64,000 nucleotides of DNA from JALZKA01 sp963721645 (GCA_963721645.1 CAVRJK010000002.1:992001-1056000); one strand, 5' to 3'. Shown: positions 34,073-42,429, counted from the first letter of the stretch. A program made the numbers and translations. The notes: generated by a model from the letters alone, not told the origin.

Positions 34073-35638
34073 ATGCGTATCAGGCAGGTCGGAGCAGGGA
34101 TCGCGCTCGTTTGCGCCTGCCTGGCAACCGCGCCGGGGGTCGCCTCGGGCGCGACTGCAGATACCCAGGCAGAGGCGAGGCAGCAGCTTCGAGAGGTCGA
34201 GAAAGCCGGCAAAGGGCCGCTTCGAGTCGACCCGACCATCGCCCTTCGCAACCTCGCGCTCGCGCTCCCGGAGCTCGACGGCGCCGCGAAGCAGCGTGCG
34301 CGCGCGATTCTCTCTCGGCCACCCGACGGCGGCTCGCCCTACGGCGGCAGCTGGCCCAACAACGCCGTCGAAAAGACGGTCGAGACCCCGGCGTTCGTCG
34401 TCCACTACGCCGAGGTGCCTGGCTGCGACGCGTCCCCTCCGAATCCGGACGCGAACTGCGACGAGCCCGACCTCGCGGACTCCGACATGAACGGAATACC
34501 CGACTACGTCGACGCGACGGTCGATGCCGTCGACGAGTCGATCGCGGTGCAAAACGGAGAGCTGGGCTGGCCCCTGCCGAAGGGCGACGGGGAGACCGGC
34601 GAGCCCGAGGGCTCTAGCGAGGAGGACCGCTTCGACGTCTACCTCTCCGACCTGTGCGACGAGAGCGACTTCGATCCTTGCGTCTTCGGCTTCGCCGATC
34701 CCGACGACAACTCTGCCAGCTGTAACTCGGCGCCGTTCAAGTGCAGCGCGCACCTCGTACTGGACAACGACTATGACGAGTTCGGCGCCTCGGGCGGCGA
34801 ACTCGGGCTGCGAGTCACAACCGCTCACGAGTACAACCACGTGCTCCAGTTCAACCTTGACGCGAATCAGGACACCTGGATGTTCGAGTCGACGGCAACC
34901 TGGTCCGAGGAGCAGGTCTTTCCCGACGATGACGACTGGGTCCGCTCCTACATGGACGACTGGACCCGAGGGTCGCTCACCTCAATCACGGCCCCCAAGT
35001 TCCGTATCTACGGCTCCGCCGTATGGAATCACTGGCTCGAGTACGGCGACCACGCCTTTGGTCCGGACGTCGTGCTTAACGCATGGGAGTCCTCGCGCGA
35101 CGTGACGCCAAAGGACTACGCGGTGGGCGCCTATGACGACGCAATCAAGGACGAGGGCGGCGCCGGCTTCCCACAGGAGTTCGCCGCGTTTACGGCCGCT
35201 ACAGCCGAGTGGAGGACGGGCGACGGTGACTTTCCCGACGCGTCAGAGCTCCCCGACGTGAAGCGGATGGGAAAGCTCAAGTTCAACCGCGACCCCGTAA
35301 CCCAGACACTCGACAACACGAGCTACGCCCTGTTCAAGGTCAATCCCAAGAAGGCGGACGAGATCAAGCTGAAAGGCAAGACAGGGGGCGGCGGTCTGCA
35401 GTGGAGCATCGCCCTGGTAGCTCGGAACGGCAGCGCGACAGGCGGAGACGTCGAGCGCTTGGTCGGCTACTCCGAAGGCGGGAAGAAGAAGAAGGTGATG
35501 CTTGCCGACGCGCAGTCCTATGAGCGGATCACGGCCGTCGTCACCAATGCGGACGGCCATGTCACGGGCGCGAAGCCCACCTTTGGCGAGTTCGGCTACA
35601 CGCGCGACAACGAGGACTTTAAGCTCAAGATCAGATGA
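34073..35638 (+). CDS. Secreted zinc metalloprotease candidate with HEYNH motif
   Basis: A signal peptide (residues 1-26, IALVCACLATAPGVASG) follows a strong GGAGGAG site at 34062-34068. The zinc motif TTAHEYNHVLQF (HExxH) is followed about 18 residues later by ESTATWSEEQ, which would supply the third ligand Glu of a gluzincin. DSDMNGIPDYVD resembles a calcium-binding dockerin/thrombospondin-3 loop. The pattern matches extracellular metalloproteases of the kind first noted in Myxococcus. The C-terminal third is beta-rich. It overlaps the next gene by four bases (ATGA). Confidence 0.8.
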   Translation: MRIRQVGAGIALVCACLATAPGVASGATADTQAEARQQLREVEKAGKGPLRVDPTIALRNLALALPELDGAAKQRARAILSRPPDGGSPYGGSWPNNAVEKTVETPAFVVHYAEVPGCDASPPNPDANCDEPDLADSDMNGIPDYVDATVDAVDESIAVQNGELGWPLPKGDGETGEPEGSSEEDRFDVYLSDLCDESDFDPCVFGFADPDDNSASCNSAPFKCSAHLVLDNDYDEFGASGGELGLRVTTAHEYNHVLQFNLDANQDTWMFESTATWSEEQVFPDDDDWVRSYMDDWTRGSLTSITAPKFRIYGSAVWNHWLEYGDHAFGPDVVLNAWESSRDVTPKDYAVGAYDDAIKDEGGAGFPQEFAAFTAATAEWRTGDGDFPDASELPDVKRMGKLKFNRDPVTQTLDNTSYALFKVNPKKADEIKLKGKTGGGGLQWSIALVARNGSATGGDVERLVGYSEGGKKKKVMLADAQSYERITAVVTNADGHVTGAKPTFGEFGYTRDNEDFKLKIR

Positions 35639-36090
35639 TGAATGAACCCGAAGGACAAGAGGAGTTTCGTGTCGAGGTCGAACTCGATGACGAAGACCAC
35701 CATCTGACGCTGGGCGAGCGGCTGCGCTCTGCAGATCTCGACGACGAGGCACGCGAGCGGATGGGGTCGCAGGTGATCGTTACGCGTGACGGCTCGCACC
35801 TCTTTCTGTATGCCGCGAGCCCGTCGAGCTGCGAAGAAGCCGAGCGCGTCGTGCGCGAGTTGATCGCCGAGGACGAGTTGACGGCGACGGTCCGCTCCAC
35901 CCGCTGGCACCCCGTCGAGCAGGACTGGAAAGACGTCGCGGAGCCGCTGCCTCAGACGCCTGAAGAGGTCGAAGCCGAGAAGCGCGCCCGGGACGAGCGG
36001 ATGGCAAGCGAGGACCCCGGCATCAAGAGCCCCGGCTTCGTCATGCTCGGCTCCTACAAGCCCAAGTTCCTGCGCGACCTCGGACTCTAG
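35635..36090 (+). CDS. Acidic protein of unknown function
   Basis: I do not recognise a family. The 151-residue protein is acidic and soluble. It has an N-terminal strand-rich part (FRVEVELDDEDHHLTLGERL, VIVTRDGSHLFLYA), a helix (CEEAERVVRELIAE), a conserved-looking STRWHPVEQDWKDV, and a charged C-terminal helix ending in SYKPKFLRDLGL. The middle has the look of an alpha-beta plait. Its start overlaps the stop of the metalloprotease gene. Confidence 0.7.
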   Translation: MMNEPEGQEEFRVEVELDDEDHHLTLGERLRSADLDDEARERMGSQVIVTRDGSHLFLYAASPSSCEEAERVVRELIAEDELTATVRSTRWHPVEQDWKDVAEPLPQTPEEVEAEKRARDERMASEDPGIKSPGFVMLGSYKPKFLRDLGL

Positions 36091-36114
36091 ATCGCCCCGT
36101 CTCCCGGCGACAGG

Positions 36115-36618
36115 CTACGTTCGCGCCGCCTCCCCCAAGAGCTTCTCGAACACGACCACGTCCTTCCATTCGCCCCGCAGCAAACCATGGCGCAGGTGAC
36201 GCCCAACCTCTGAGTATCCCGCCCGCTCGAACAGGCGGAGGCTCGCACCGTTGGTCGTAAAGACCTTCGCGACGAGCTTGAAGGCGCCCTCCTCGAGCGC
36301 CTTTTCACCCAGGCCGTCGAGAAGCGCCCGGCCGACACCACGGCCGCGGGCCGATGAGGCAACGTAGACGGCCGCCTCGCGAACGCGCGAGTAGTACGGA
36401 TTTGACTCCTCGTACGGCCCAGCCGAGGCCCAGCCGACAACTACACCGCCGTCGACGCAAACGACGAACGGCCGGACCTTGCCGACCAGAGCCGCGACCT
36501 CCTCGAGCGGTCGTGGCTTTGTACGCAGCGTGGAATTACCGGCCGCGACCGCCTCGTCGTGGATTGCCGCAATCGCCTCGGCGTCGCCGAGCTCGGCATC
36601 TCGAACCTCGATGCTCAC
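36115..36618 (-). CDS. GNAT N-acetyltransferase
   Basis: The acetyl-CoA loop VASSARGRGVGRALLDGL (motif A) and the preceding strand are clear; the C-terminal half has NGASLRLFERAGYSEVGRHLRHG. The order ARDGD-like start, PYYSR and final FEKLL resembles the phosphinothricin/L-amino acid N-acetyltransferase branch. The acceptor substrate is not known. Its start overlaps the end of WS/DGAT, so the two are transcribed together. Confidence 0.83.
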   Translation of the reverse strand: MSIEVRDAELGDAEAIAAIHDEAVAAGNSTLRTKPRPLEEVAALVGKVRPFVVCVDGGVVVGWASAGPYEESNPYYSRVREAAVYVASSARGRGVGRALLDGLGEKALEEGAFKLVAKVFTTNGASLRLFERAGYSEVGRHLRHGLLRGEWKDVVVFEKLLGEAART

Positions 36619-38054
36619 CCGGGGTTTCGGACCTGGCGGTTCGGTGCGCCGGTCTTCGGCTTCGACTTTGCCTTCACGGGAGCCAGCGCTTTGAGCTCGG
36701 CCAGCGATTCGGAAAGGTCGTATGCGAGCGAGTCGAGATCCGCCATCGCCTCGTAGTCGCCGATGAGGCCGAAGTTGACCTGGCCGTTGTAGCTCATGAT
36801 CCCGAAACAGACGGCTTGACGCTTGGCGAGTGGAACCATGGGATACATGGCCTCGAGCTCGCGACCCATGAGAAAGAGCGGGAACTGGGGACCGGGAACA
36901 TTGGTCACGACCACGTTGAAGAAGCGCTGGCGTGACTGAAGCCGGCCGGCCTGGCTGAGGATCGTCGGCGGAGCAAAGTCGGCGAGCTCGGTCAAGAGAG
37001 TTGCTCCGACCGCCTGCTTTGACTCCTTGAGGTCGCCCATACCGCCAGAGATGGCCTTGAGACGCTCGGTCGGGTCCTCGATTCCAACGGGGAGCGTCGC
37101 GTACATCGTCGAGACCTTGTTACCGAGGTCGCCGTGCTGGTCGGCCTGGCGGACGCTGATGGGAATCATCGCCTTCAGCTCCAAGCCCGCTGTCGCATGG
37201 CCACGCGCGCGCAGGAAGCGGCCGAGGGCTCCCGCCACCGCCGCGAGGACGACGTCGTTCACCGTGCCGCCGACGGTGTTCTTGATCCGCTTGTAGTCGT
37301 CCAGGTCGCCTCGGACCCAGGCGAAGCGCCGGTATGGGCTGATGTCGACGTTGAAGGGCGAACTGGGCGCGGCGACGCCCGCGCGAGCGAGCGCGCCGAC
37401 CGATTCGAGTCCGTTCACGAGCGCCTGAGCCACGCGCCGCGGCCTGCGGAACACCGCGCGGACTCCGCGCACCGCTTCGCCGGGCGTCGTGGCGCGCTCT
37501 GCCAAGGCTCGGCCTAGAACCTGGGCGTCCGAAGGCTCGGGGCCAGGCGCCCAGGGCTCGGCGGAGGGGGAGGGGGCGTCCGGCTTCGAGTCAAAGAGAA
37601 CCGTCGTTATGTCAACCCCGGAGACGCCGTCGATCAGGCAGTGGTGACTTTTGGTGACGAGCGCGAAGCGCCCCCCGTCGAGACCGTCAACCAGCCACAT
37701 CTCCCACATCGGCTTCGAGCGGTCGAGGCGCTGAGAGAAGATGCGTGCCGCCAGCGTGCGAAGCTGCTGCTCGGAACCCGGCTCAGGCAGGGCGGTGTGG
37801 CGGACGTGGTAGTCCATGTTGAACTGCGGGTCGTCGATCCAGACCGGACGGCCCTGGCCGTAGGGGACGAACTTCAGCTTCTGCCGGAACCGTGGGACCA
37901 GATGAAGGCGGGCGAGGATGTGGGAGCGGAGCTCCTCGATGTCCGGTGTCGGCCCCTCGAAGAGCGTCGTCGAGGCGACGTGCATGTGCGCGGGCCCGTC
38001 CTCGAGATGGAGGAACGAGGAGTCGAGACCGCTCAGACGGTCGCCGGAAGCCAT
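36615..38054 (-). CDS. Wax ester synthase / diacylglycerol acyltransferase (WS/DGAT)
   Basis: The enzyme esterifies acyl-CoA to fatty alcohols or diacylglycerol, giving storage wax or triacylglycerol. The catalytic HHxxxDG motif is intact in KSHHCLIDGVSG (about residue 137). The opening RLSGLDSSFLHLEDGPAHMHVAS, GTVNDVVLAAVAGALGRFL, NKVSTMYATLPVG and NVPGPQFPLFLMG are all family blocks. ATG 38054 gives 479 residues; the frame stays open to 38231 but the family start is here. Two palindromes lie just upstream. Confidence 0.93.
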   Translation of the reverse strand: MASGDRLSGLDSSFLHLEDGPAHMHVASTTLFEGPTPDIEELRSHILARLHLVPRFRQKLKFVPYGQGRPVWIDDPQFNMDYHVRHTALPEPGSEQQLRTLAARIFSQRLDRSKPMWEMWLVDGLDGGRFALVTKSHHCLIDGVSGVDITTVLFDSKPDAPSPSAEPWAPGPEPSDAQVLGRALAERATTPGEAVRGVRAVFRRPRRVAQALVNGLESVGALARAGVAAPSSPFNVDISPYRRFAWVRGDLDDYKRIKNTVGGTVNDVVLAAVAGALGRFLRARGHATAGLELKAMIPISVRQADQHGDLGNKVSTMYATLPVGIEDPTERLKAISGGMGDLKESKQAVGATLLTELADFAPPTILSQAGRLQSRQRFFNVVVTNVPGPQFPLFLMGRELEAMYPMVPLAKRQAVCFGIMSYNGQVNFGLIGDYEAMADLDSLAYDLSESLAELKALAPVKAKSKPKTGAPNRQVRNPG

Positions 38055-38066
38055 GGGACGAGTGTT

Positions 38067-38079
38067 CCAGATCATCTGG
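38067..38079. promoter_or_regulatory. 13-base palindrome upstream of WS/DGAT, operator candidate
   Basis: CCAGAT-C-ATCTGG is a perfect 6+1+6 palindrome 12 bases before the WS/DGAT start. Its symmetry and place suit a dimeric repressor. Confidence 0.4.
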
Positions 38080-38111
38080 CCTGCACGCTTCGTTGCCAAA
38101 CCGTTAAGACC

Positions 38112-38125
38112 GTGACCGGAGTCAC
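38112..38125. promoter_or_regulatory. Inverted repeat GTGAC-CGGA-GTCAC
   Basis: Perfect five-base arms about four bases apart, 58 bases upstream of WS/DGAT. It could be a second operator or serve the opposite gene. Confidence 0.35.
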
Positions 38126-38209
38126 ACATAGAACATACGTTCGCCTCTACCGTTCGGCGGGATAAGAGATAGCGAATAGTCAGCCGAGCGGCCAGACGTT
38201 CCGGCGCTA

Positions 38210-38224
38210 AGGGGTCAGACCCCT
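38210..38224. repeat. Single copy of the AGGGGTCAGACCCCT repeat core
   Basis: Identical to the left core of the element at 32245-32345. It lies alone in the intergenic region. Confidence 0.85.
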
Positions 38225-38356
38225 GAGGCACAGAGCCTCTTCAAGCGTCGTCCGTTGTGGGGCAAGCCCCATGGCCCGAAGGGCACACCAATTCCGGTTT
38301 CCGGGCAGTCCCGGCGAGCGGCCCTTCCAGGCGGCGAAAGAAAGGACTGAATACCC

Positions 38357-39295
38357 GTGATGCGCAAACAACGCATCCGGCGCAGGCGTGCGTTCGCGCT
38401 CGCTCTCGTGCCGGCAGTGATGATTCCGATGGGGTGGGGCCAAGCCTCGCCGGCCGCCGAGCAGCGGAAGGCGACCGTTGATGCGCCCAACTCCGTTCGG
38501 ATCGGCAATGCAACCACGATCAAGGGCGAGTTCCCCGATGCCGGGAAGGCCGAGATAGCGATTCTCAACCGTCCCTCAGGCGACAGGCGCTTCAAGCGCG
38601 TCGGCACCGCCCGGACGGGCGCCGGCGGACGTTGGTCTGCCCGGGTAAAACCGCGGCGCACCGGTAGCTGGCGAGCGAGGCTCGTCAACGAACCCGCCGG
38701 CGACCCGCTTGCGAGCGGACCCGCTGTGGACTCCGAGTCCGATTCGGAGCTGATCCGGGTCCAGTCGATCACGAAGGTCAAGCCCTCCGATCGCGATGTC
38801 GTGGCCGGAAGGAAGATCGAGATCCGCGGCCGTATCGCGCCGGCCGGGCAACGCGACGTGGTCGTCGAAGTCGGCGGTGACACCAAACGGACACGCGCCG
38901 ACAAGAAGGGTCGTTTCGAGGTCGACTGGAAGCCCTCGTCGGCCGGTTCGTACAGCGTGCGCGCGAAGGCGAAGAAGAACAAGGACGCAAGCGGCTCGAA
39001 GGATTCGGGCGGCAAGGTGACCGCGTATCGCTACGCACAGGCATCGTGGTACGGGCCTGGTTTCTTCGGCAACCGCACCGCGTGCGGCCAGACGCTGACG
39101 CCCTCGACCCGCGGCGTGGCGCACAAGACGCTTCCCTGCGGGACCAAGCTCTCGATCCGCAAGGGCTCGCGAGAGGTCCAGGTTCGGGTAATCGATCGCG
39201 GTCCGTACCACGGCAACCGTGAGTTCGACCTGACCCAGGCGACCAAGAACGACATCGGCTTCGGCAGCACCGGGTCGATCCTGGTCTCGAAGTAG
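38357..39295 (+). CDS. Secreted RlpA-like protein with double-psi beta-barrel domain
   Basis: A basic N-terminus and hydrophobic stretch (RAFALALVPAVMIPMGWGQASPA) form a signal peptide. Two Ig-like beta domains of about 85 residues follow (VRIGNATTIKGEFPD and DVVAGRKIEIRGRIAP start them). The last ~95 residues are the RlpA domain: ASWYGPGFFGNRTACGQTLTP, LPCGTKLSI, VRVIDRGPYHGNREFDLTQ. RlpA cleaves glycan strands lacking peptides in Pseudomonas; the catalytic Asp region VIDRGPY is present. GTG 38357 or ATG 38360 starts it. Confidence 0.88.
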   Translation: MMRKQRIRRRRAFALALVPAVMIPMGWGQASPAAEQRKATVDAPNSVRIGNATTIKGEFPDAGKAEIAILNRPSGDRRFKRVGTARTGAGGRWSARVKPRRTGSWRARLVNEPAGDPLASGPAVDSESDSELIRVQSITKVKPSDRDVVAGRKIEIRGRIAPAGQRDVVVEVGGDTKRTRADKKGRFEVDWKPSSAGSYSVRAKAKKNKDASGSKDSGGKVTAYRYAQASWYGPGFFGNRTACGQTLTPSTRGVAHKTLPCGTKLSIRKGSREVQVRVIDRGPYHGNREFDLTQATKNDIGFGSTGSILVSK

Positions 39296-39305
39296 GCCTT
39301 CGCCC

Positions 39306-39342
39306 GGAGCTCACGCGGTCTAGAATCTGCTGCGTGAGCTCC
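39306..39342 (+). promoter_or_regulatory. 11-base inverted repeat around the start of the 100-residue gene
   Basis: GGAGCTCACGC (39306-39316) pairs exactly with GCGTGAGCTCC (39332-39342) around a 15-base loop. The right arm contains GTG 39334. The loop contains TAGAAT (39321-39326), a -10 candidate ending 7 bases before that GTG. It may end rlpA transcripts, hide the start codon in read-through RNA, or be an operator. Confidence 0.6.
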
Positions 39343-39636
39343 GAGGCGAAGAATCTCGAGGCCATCTCCAAGGCCATCGACCAGCACAACTCGAACTGCC
39401 CGTATCCGGCATCCGAGGTGAGAATGAACCCGTTCGAACTCGAGCGGCTCGGCTGGGATCAGATCCGGGGGCTGCCGGTCGTAGCCGACCCCCAGGTGGC
39501 AACCGGCCGGTTCAACATCGTCTGCTCCGGTGACGGCGAAGGTGACGAGGAGCTCGAACAGGTCGAGGCTATTGGCGAGCCCGTGAGGGTCGGGGCGCCC
39601 GAGGCGCCCATCGAGCGGCCCGAATTCCCGGTCTGA
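39334..39636 (+). CDS. Small conserved-looking protein of unknown function
   Basis: I do not recognise a family. The 100-residue product has a helical N-terminus (KNLEAISKAIDQHNSNC), a motif-like PASEVRMNPFELERLGWDQI, a strand region with VVADPQVATGRFNIVC and an acidic tail. Two cysteines (about residues 22 and 64) are separate. It is expected to be cytosolic. GTG 39334 fits the leaderless pattern. The convergent ccdA-like gene ends two bases away. Confidence 0.7.
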   Translation: MSSEAKNLEAISKAIDQHNSNCPYPASEVRMNPFELERLGWDQIRGLPVVADPQVATGRFNIVCSGDGEGDEELEQVEAIGEPVRVGAPEAPIERPEFPV

Positions 39637-39637
39637 C

Positions 39638-40369
39638 CTAGAGGTTCAGGCCCAGCTCGTTGGTCAGCCGCTGAGCCCAGTTGTTCAGATCGGTGAAACC
39701 GCCGCTCAGGATCAGAAGTCCCATGGCGATCAGGATGGTGCCACCGGCGACCGTGATCGCTCGGTAGTGACGCTTCACGACGTCGAAGGCCGTGGTTGCC
39801 CGCGAGAACGCCACGGCGGCGAGGAAGAACGGGACCGCCAGGCCGAGCGAATAGACCGCCAGCAAGAAGGCGCCGTGAGCCGGCTCGCCACCGACCCCCG
39901 CAAGGGTGAGGATGCCGCCCAGGGCGGGCCCGGTACACGGGGTCCAAGCGATCGAGAAGGCGGCCCCGGCGACGATCGGCCCGCCCTTGCCCGCACGCTC
40001 CATCAGGGAGTCAACGCGCCATTCGCGATTGAGGCGGTCCACGAACATGGCCGCGATGAAGAGCACGCCCATCACGATCAGGAGCACTGCGCCGATATCG
40101 GTCAGCGTGTCCTGGTTCTCGCGGAGCGAGCTGCCGATCTGGGTCGCCGCAAGACCGAGCAGGATGAAGATCGTCGAGAACGACGCGATGAACAAGAGGC
40201 TCGGTACCACGACTCGCCGCCAGTCCGCATTTTCGATCTCGCCCGGGCTGACGCCGGTGATGACGGAGAGGTAGCCCGGAACGAGCGGGAGAACGCAGGG
40301 CGAGAAGAACGAGACCAGGCCCGCGATGAACGCGACCGGGACATCGGCACCTGAAACGGGGTCGCTCAT
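39638..40369 (-). CDS. ccdA: CcdA-type cytochrome c biogenesis / thiol transfer membrane protein
   Basis: CcdA carries electrons from cytosolic thioredoxin across the membrane to outer thiol proteins. Six helices are visible. The redox cysteines are in SFFSPCVLPLVPGY (helix 1) and AWTPCTGPALGG (helix 4). At 243 residues it is the compact form. The thioredoxin-like gene is directly upstream with a 9-base gap, so the two probably form a transcript. Confidence 0.92.
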   Translation of the reverse strand: MSDPVSGADVPVAFIAGLVSFFSPCVLPLVPGYLSVITGVSPGEIENADWRRVVVPSLLFIASFSTIFILLGLAATQIGSSLRENQDTLTDIGAVLLIVMGVLFIAAMFVDRLNREWRVDSLMERAGKGGPIVAGAAFSIAWTPCTGPALGGILTLAGVGGEPAHGAFLLAVYSLGLAVPFFLAAVAFSRATTAFDVVKRHYRAITVAGGTILIAMGLLILSGGFTDLNNWAQRLTNELGLNL

Positions 40370-40378
40370 CGACGCCGG

Positions 40379-41149
40379 CTAGTTCAGGGCCGCAGCGAGC
40401 CGTCGGCGATGCTCGGTCGCGAGCGGGTCGTCGCCGAGCTCGGTGAAGATCGCGACCATGATGCGGCGCACGAGATCGCGCCGCTGGGCGTCAGGCTCAG
40501 AAGCGATGATGTCCTGGAACAGTTCGAGCGCCTGCGCGACGTCGCCCTCGGTCCAGGCGGCGATAGCGGTCTGCGCTGCGGTCGGGCCGTCTCCGTTCGA
40601 GGCCTTGGCCTCATGCTCCTCGAGATCGATCCGCGCCAGGAGGCCGCGCGCGGCGAAGTCGCCGCCCGCGTTGTCCTCGAGGAGCTTGCGTGCCTCGTCG
40701 TTCTCACCCCGGGCCAGGAGGATGCGGGCGAGGCCGAGCGCGGCCGCGGAGTGGCGCGGGTCCGCCTCCAGAGCGGCGCGTAGAGATTCCTCGTCGCCCG
40801 CCTTGACAAGCAGATCCGCATCGGAGGGAAGGAGAGTGTCGAGGAACGCCGAGATCTGCGCCGGCGGCAGTGCTCCGGTGAACTGGCTGACGATCTTGCC
40901 GTCGCGAAAGGCGCGCACGTCGGGGATACCCCGGATGGTGAAGGCCTGGGCGAGCCCGGGATTCGCGTCCACGTCGATCTTCGCGAGATCGATAGCTCCT
41001 TCGCGCTTTCCGACCTCGGACTCGATTGCAGGGCCCAGGGCGCGGCACGGGCCGCACCACTCGGCCCAGAAGTCGACGACCACGGGGACTTCCCGGGAGC
41101 GCTCGACGACCTTGGCCTCGAAATCCGCCTCGGTGACGTCTGAAATCAC
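40379..41149 (-). CDS. Thioredoxin-TPR protein (YbbN/CnoX-like)
   Basis: The first ~110 residues are a thioredoxin domain with the full active site WAEWCGPCRALGP. The rest is a helical TPR-like region (ARKLLEDNAGGDFAARGLLARIDL, GDVAQALELFQDIIA), the arrangement of YbbN/CnoX chaperedoxins that guard proteins against oxidation. E. coli YbbN lacks CxxC, but many homologues keep it. GTG 41149 is chosen since ISDVTEADF is the family start. It precedes ccdA and could be its electron donor. Confidence 0.87.
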   Translation of the reverse strand: MISDVTEADFEAKVVERSREVPVVVDFWAEWCGPCRALGPAIESEVGKREGAIDLAKIDVDANPGLAQAFTIRGIPDVRAFRDGKIVSQFTGALPPAQISAFLDTLLPSDADLLVKAGDEESLRAALEADPRHSAAALGLARILLARGENDEARKLLEDNAGGDFAARGLLARIDLEEHEAKASNGDGPTAAQTAIAAWTEGDVAQALELFQDIIASEPDAQRRDLVRRIMVAIFTELGDDPLATEHRRRLAAALN

Positions 41150-41211
41150 GAAAACGAGCGTACCCACAATGTTTGCTTGCGATCTGCCATTCGGGGCAGG
41201 AGACTCTTGTG

Positions 41212-41757
41212 ATGGACGATTCCCTACGAGGCAAGCTGCTGGTCGCGTCGCCGACCCTCACCGATCCCAACTTCGCACGCTCCGTCGTCCTCATGACCGA
41301 ACACTCCGAGGACGGTGCGATGGGGATCGTTCTCAACCGGCCGGCGGATGCCGAGGCCCGGGAGCTCATGCCCGCGCTTGAGAACATCGCTCACGACGAC
41401 CCGCTCTTCATCGGCGGCCCTGTGCAGCCCCAGGCGGTCGTGCTCCTGGCCGAGTTCGCCGATCCCGAGGCCGCAGCGTGGATCGTCGTAGCCGACGTCG
41501 GCCTGGCCTCCTCTGAGGCCGACTTCGATGATCTCAATGAAACCGTGCGTCGCGGGCGCTTCTACGCCGGTTACTCGGGCTGGGGTCCGGGACAGCTCGA
41601 ACTGGAGATCGATGTGGAATCCTGGATCGTCGAGGCGCCCCTTCCGGCCGAACTCTTTCCCGATGACCCTGAAGCGCTCTGGAGCGACGTCCTCGAGCGA
41701 AAGGGCGGCTCGTACGCCCTCATCTCGCGCATGCCGCTCGACCCCAGCCTCAACTAG
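41212..41757 (+). CDS. YqgE/AlgH (UPF0301) family protein
   Basis: GKLLVASPTLTDPNFARSVVLMTEH, GAMGIVLNRP, FIGGPVQP and YAGYSGWGPGQLE are diagnostic of this family, whose biochemical role is not settled. Length 181 residues. It ends directly before the TTG of the next gene. GTG 41209 could also be the start. Confidence 0.93.
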   Translation: MDDSLRGKLLVASPTLTDPNFARSVVLMTEHSEDGAMGIVLNRPADAEARELMPALENIAHDDPLFIGGPVQPQAVVLLAEFADPEAAAWIVVADVGLASSEADFDDLNETVRRGRFYAGYSGWGPGQLELEIDVESWIVEAPLPAELFPDDPEALWSDVLERKGGSYALISRMPLDPSLN

Positions 41758-42429
41758 TTGCCGGCCCTCCAAGAGATCCTGCCGGGCCTTCACCGGTGGA
41801 CCTCACAGGTGCCGGACTGGACGCCGGACCAGGGTGGACCCGAGGGCTGGGCTCAAGAGGTCGCCTGTGTTGCCTGGGCCGGCGAGGAGACCCTCGTCCT
41901 GATCGATCCGCTCGTCGAAGCCGGTGACTGGGCAGAGATCGACGCGCTGGCAGGGGACCGCAGCACGGTGGCGGTCGTGACGATGTGTCCGTGGCACGCG
42001 CGCTCGGCCGGGGAAGCGGCCCTGCGTTATGTCAACTCGCACCAGGTCTCGACGTTCGCACACGCGGTGGCAGTGGAGGCGACGGAGCGGATCACCTTCG
42101 CGATAGATCACCCCGTCGAGCGCGACACCGAGCTCCCAGGAGGCGTCAGGGCGCTCGTCTCGGACGCGCCTCAAGGCGAAATCACGCTGTATGTCGGGCC
42201 GATTCGCACCGTGGTTGCAGGCGACGTGCTGATTGGCGCCGAAGGAGAACGCGCGACGGAACTGCGCGTATGCCCGCAAGCGTGGCTTGCGGGACTCAAC
42301 ACCGTGGATTCCGTCAAAGCGGCCCTCAGACCGCTCCTGGAGCGCGAAATCGATGCGATCGTGCCTTTACACGGCGCTCCGGTGCTGAGCGGGGCAAAAG
42401 AGGCGCTGGAAGCCGCCTTGAGCCACTGA
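41758..42429 (+). CDS. Degenerate metallo-beta-lactamase-fold protein
   Basis: The overall strand pattern (GLHRWTSQVPDWTPD, LVLIDPLVEAGDW, VAVVTMCPWHARSAGEAALRY, VVAGDVLIG, IDAIVPLHGAPVLSG) follows the metallo-beta-lactamase fold. The metal motif HxHxDH is replaced by CPWHARSAGE, and only one His at VPLHGAP matches a ligand, so it may not bind two zincs. Start TTG 41758 directly follows the preceding stop. Function unknown. Confidence 0.75.
   Translation: MPALQEILPGLHRWTSQVPDWTPDQGGPEGWAQEVACVAWAGEETLVLIDPLVEAGDWAEIDALAGDRSTVAVVTMCPWHARSAGEAALRYVNSHQVSTFAHAVAVEATERITFAIDHPVERDTELPGGVRALVSDAPQGEITLYVGPIRTVVAGDVLIGAEGERATELRVCPQAWLAGLNTVDSVKAALRPLLEREIDAIVPLHGAPVLSGAKEALEAALSH

Larger units (their letters stand above)
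38055..38356. other. 302-base divergent intergenic region between WS/DGAT and the RlpA-like gene
   Basis: It holds the 13-base palindrome, a second palindrome at 38112-38125, one REP core at 38210-38224 and a leader (about 38240-38356) with strong local stems: TGGGG-CAAG-CCCCA near 38260, GCCC-GAA-GGGC near 38275, and CCGG/CCGG with GGGC repeats near 38295-38320. I see no gene. The structured part would be in the message of the RlpA-like gene. It does not match a riboswitch class I know. Confidence 0.6.

Noticed and set aside
36615..38231. Longer WS/DGAT start at 38231
   Set aside because: The extra 59 residues have no family similarity and would run through the palindromes and REP core.
38240..38356. 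c-di-AMP (ydaO) or c-di-GMP riboswitch before the RlpA-like gene
   Set aside because: Stems are present but the conserved sequence blocks of either class could not be found by eye; listed only as a structured leader.
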